This document shows positions 61,407 to 64,000 of a stretch of DNA of 64,000 nucleotides, one piece after another. The stretch spans positions 16,314,060 to 16,378,059 of the forward strand of contig OZ038529.1 of the NCBI GenBank assembly GCA_964036665.1, read 5' to 3'. This DNA comes from Gordius sp. MW1. Lineage: Eukaryota > Nematomorpha > Gordioida > Gordea > Gordiidae. A program made the position numbers and the translations under genes. Every line of letters begins with the position of its first letter. Position 1 is the first letter of the stretch. The notes beneath the pieces were generated by a model, which was given only the letters and a program-made list of their open reading frames with translations, searched no databases and was not told where the DNA came from.

Positions 61407-64000
61407 GTTGCGATACAACAAACTAATCGCAACAATAAAACGTTGTCTTTTGTCAAAATGATAGTTCTCGCAGCTTAAAACCTCTTTTCGGAAGTCAATC
61501 GAGGATAATAGGATTTTCAAATTGGCTTACTTTTATATATTTTTTCATGGTCTTTTACATAGAATCGAAAAAAATAAATATTTTTACCTCAAAGATTTTC
61601 ACATATTTTTCTTTGAACAGTATTCATCCGATGAAAGATGTCGTTTTCAGACGTGGTTTCTATGATCCCAAGTAAAAATTTATCAGAATCTGAAAACTAT
61701 TACTTTGAAATCATGATCTAGAGCCATTTTCAAAAATTAAGCACTCACGTTGCGATACAACAAACTAATCGCAACAATAAAACGTTGTCTTTTGTCAAAA
61801 TGATAGTTCTCGCAGCTTAAAACCTCTTTCCGGAAGTCAATCGAGGATAATAGGATTCTCAAATTGGCTTACTTTTATATATTTTTCATGCTCTTTCACA
61901 TAGAATCGAAAAAAATATATATTTTTACCTCAAAATTTTTCACATATTTTTCTTTGAACCGTATTCATCCGATGAAAGTTGTCGTTTTCAGACGTGGTTT
62001 CCATGATAAAAAGTAAAAATTTATCAGAATCAGAAAACTATTACTTTGAAATCATGATCGCATAGAGCCATTTTCAAAAATTAAGCATCACGTTGCGATA
62101 CAACAAACTAATCGCAACAATAAAACGTTGTCTTTTGTCAAATGATAGTTCTCGCAGCTTAAAACCTCTTTTCGGAAGTCAATCGAGGATAATAGGATTC
62201 TCAAATTGGCTTACTTTTATATATTTTTTCATGCTCTTTCACATAGAATCGAAAAAAATAAATATTTTTACCTCAAAATTTTTCACATATTTTTCTTTGA
62301 ACCGTATTCATCCGATGAAAGTTGTCGTTTTCAGACGTGGTTTCTATGATCCCAAGTAAAAATTTATCAGAATCTAAAACTATTACTTTAAAATCATAAT
62401 CGCATAGAGCAGTTTTCAAAAATTCAGCACTTACGTTGCGATACAACAAACTAATCGCAACAATAAAACGTTGTCTTTTGTCAAAATAAATAGTTCTGGC
62501 AGCTTAAAACCTCTTTTCGGAAGTAAATCGAGGATTTCTCAAATTGGCTTACTTTTATATATTTTTTCATGCTCTTTCACATAGAATCGACAAAAATAAA
62601 TATTTTTACCTCAAAATTTTTCACATATTTTTCTTTGGACCGTTTTTATCCGATGAAAGTTGTCGTTTTCAGACGTGGTTTCTATGATCCCAAGTAATAA
62701 TTTATCAGTATCTGAAAACTATTACTTTGAAATCATAATCGCATAGAGCCATTTTCAAAAATTAAGCATCACGTTGCGATACAACAAACTAATCGCAACA
62801 ATAAAACGTTGTCTTTTGTCAAATGATAGTTCTCGCAGCTTAAAACCTCTTTTCGGAAGTCAATCGAGGATAATAGGATTCTCAAATTGGCTTACTTTTA
62901 TATATTTTTTCATGCTCTTTTACATAGAATCGAAAAAAATAAATATTTTTACCTCAAAATTTTTCACATATTTTTCTTTGAACCGTATTCATCCGATGAA
63001 AGTTTTCGTTTTCAGACGTGGTTTCTATGATCCCAAGTAAAAATTTATCATAATCTAAAACTATTACTTTAAAATCATAATCGCATAAAGCAGTTTTCAA
63101 AAATTCAGCACTTACGTTGCGATACAACAAACTAATCGCAACAATAAAACGTTGTCTTTTGTCAAAATAAATAGTTCTGGCAGCTTAAAACCTCTTTTCG
63201 GAAGTAAATCGAGGATAATAGGATTCTCAAATTGGCTTACTTTTATATATTTTTTCATGCTCTTTCACATAGAATCGACAAAAATAAATATTTTTACCTC
63301 AAAATTTTTCACATATTTTTCTTTGGACCGTTTTTATCCGATGAAAGTTGTCGTTTTCAGACGTGGTTTCTATGATCCCAAGTAATAATTTGTCAGTATC
63401 TGAAAACTATTACTTTGAAATCATAATCGCATAGAGCCATTTTCAAAAATTAAGTATCACGTTGCGATACAACAAACTAATCGCAACAATAAAACGTTGT
63501 CTTTTGTCAAATGATAGTTCTCGCAGCTTAAAACCTCTTTTCGGAAGTCAATCGAGGATAATAGGATTCTCAAATTGGCTTACTTTTATATATTTTTTCA
63601 TGCTCTTTCACATAGAATCGAAAAAAATATATATTTTTACCTCAAAATTTTTCACATATTTTTCTTTGAACCGTATTCATCCGATGAAAGTTGTCGTTTT
63701 CAGACGTGGTTTCCATGATAAAAAGTAAAAATCTATCAGAATCTGAAAACTATTACTTTGAAATCATGATCGCATAAAGCCATTTTTAAAAATTAAGCAC
63801 TCACGTTGCGATACAACAAACTAATCGCAACAATAAAACGTTGTCTTTTGTCAAAATGATAGTTCTCGCAGCTTAAAACCTCTTTTCGGAAGTCAATCGA
63901 GGATAATAGGATTCTCAAATTGGCTTACTTTTATATATTTTTTCATGCTCTTTCACATAGAATCGAAAAAAATAAATATTTTTACCTCAAAATTTTTCAC
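61407..64000. repeat. Segmental duplicate of 46,713-49,300
   Basis: Units at 61407, 61749, 62092, 62435, 62773, 63116, 63461 and the partial 63805 repeat the order at 46713, 47055, 47398, 47741, 48086, 48425, 48770 and 49114. The offset is 14,694 bp, changing to 14,691 bp through a 7-bp loss near 62,530 and a 4-bp difference near 63,003. The shared aagtatcac (48762 and 63453) ties the two blocks closely. The copy runs off the window end. Confidence 0.87.

Larger units (their letters stand above)
1..64000. repeat. Tandem satellite DNA array, ~345 bp unit, fills the whole window
   Basis: Every line of the window belongs to one tandem family. Phased on the box GTTGCGAT, unit starts run 326, 671, 1016, 1361 and so on to 63805, giving 185 complete units, mean spacing 343 bp. 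The full form is 345 bp. Common short forms come from a 1-bp loss (tcaaatg for tcaaaatg) and a 2-bp loss (aagcatcac for aagcactcac). All units have the same orientation. My consensus has 107 G+C of 345 (31%). There is no insertion of unique DNA, mobile element or gene, so no gap of other sequence needs separate annotation. The role is not visible in the sequence. By analogy with other long satellites, a centromeric or pericentromeric location is likely. I do not recognise the family name. Confidence 0.98.

Noticed and set aside
1-64000. CRISPR array
   Set aside because: There are no short repeats separated by unique spacers. The whole 345-bp unit repeats, and the spacing between dyads is far too long and itself repetitive.
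1-64000. Identification as a known satellite such as the Drosophila 359-bp or Tribolium ~360-bp family
   Set aside because: The length is similar but I do not recognise the sequence. Without a database search a name would be a guess. A search against Dfam or Repbase and species satellite catalogues would decide it.
1-64000. Assembly artefact as the sole source of the exact HOR periods
   Set aside because: Copies differ by scattered single-base changes and small indels (for example at 31,151, 39,777, 42,476 and 46,967), so they are not one segment pasted repeatedly. Copy number could still be wrong.

Overview
The whole 64 kb window is one AT-rich satellite DNA array. I found no protein-coding gene, RNA gene, transposon, CRISPR array or unique sequence. 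The repeating unit is about 345 bp and about 31% G+C by my count of a hand-made consensus. I phased units on the box GTTGCGAT. This gives 185 complete units (first start 326, last full unit ending 63804) and a partial unit at each end, with a mean spacing of 343 bp and a range of about 328-346 bp. All units run head-to-tail in the same orientation, and the array continues beyond both window edges. This is eukaryotic heterochromatin of the centromeric or pericentromeric kind. I do not recognise the family. The unit contains about 13 CpGs where base composition predicts about 8, so the array shows no CpG depletion. That points to a genome with little CpG methylation, such as many insects or nematodes. 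The species assignment is an inference and stays open.

The units are not randomly mixed. They form higher-order repeats (HORs) in successive domains. Domain A (1 to about 17.5 kb) has a 15-unit HOR with an exact 5,162 bp period, preceded by a rearranged partial copy and followed by a 4-unit local duplication. A mixed zone (17.5-26.5 kb) holds fragments of A and many one-off variants. Domain B (26,493-31,645) is a 5-unit, 1,723 bp HOR in three copies. Domain C (30,284-48,424) is an 18-unit, 6,165 bp HOR whose first four units are the last four of B. It has two full copies and a third with 17 units. Domain D (48,770-54,916) is a 9-unit, 3,073/3,074 bp HOR in two copies plus a truncated third. 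The remainder (54.9-64 kb) is a mosaic of C and D units. It ends in a block (61,407-64,000) that repeats 46,713-49,300 at an offset of about 14.7 kb.

The most informative structure is a set of fusion monomers whose two halves match two different unit types. They record individual unequal crossovers. The C domain is the clearest case: a pure s-type unit precedes the first copy, a pure m/h-type unit follows the last, and the two internal joints are m/s fusions. That is what unequal exchange between those two units should leave.

Within the unit, a dyad (GTTGCGAT, 11 bp, ATCGCAAC) is conserved in nearly every copy and is the best candidate protein-binding or hairpin element. The unit also contains roughly helically phased A/T tracts. 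Many short open reading frames of about 60-126 codons occur. They are side effects of the repeat and are not annotated as genes. All unit typing was done by eye, so small misassignments are possible.
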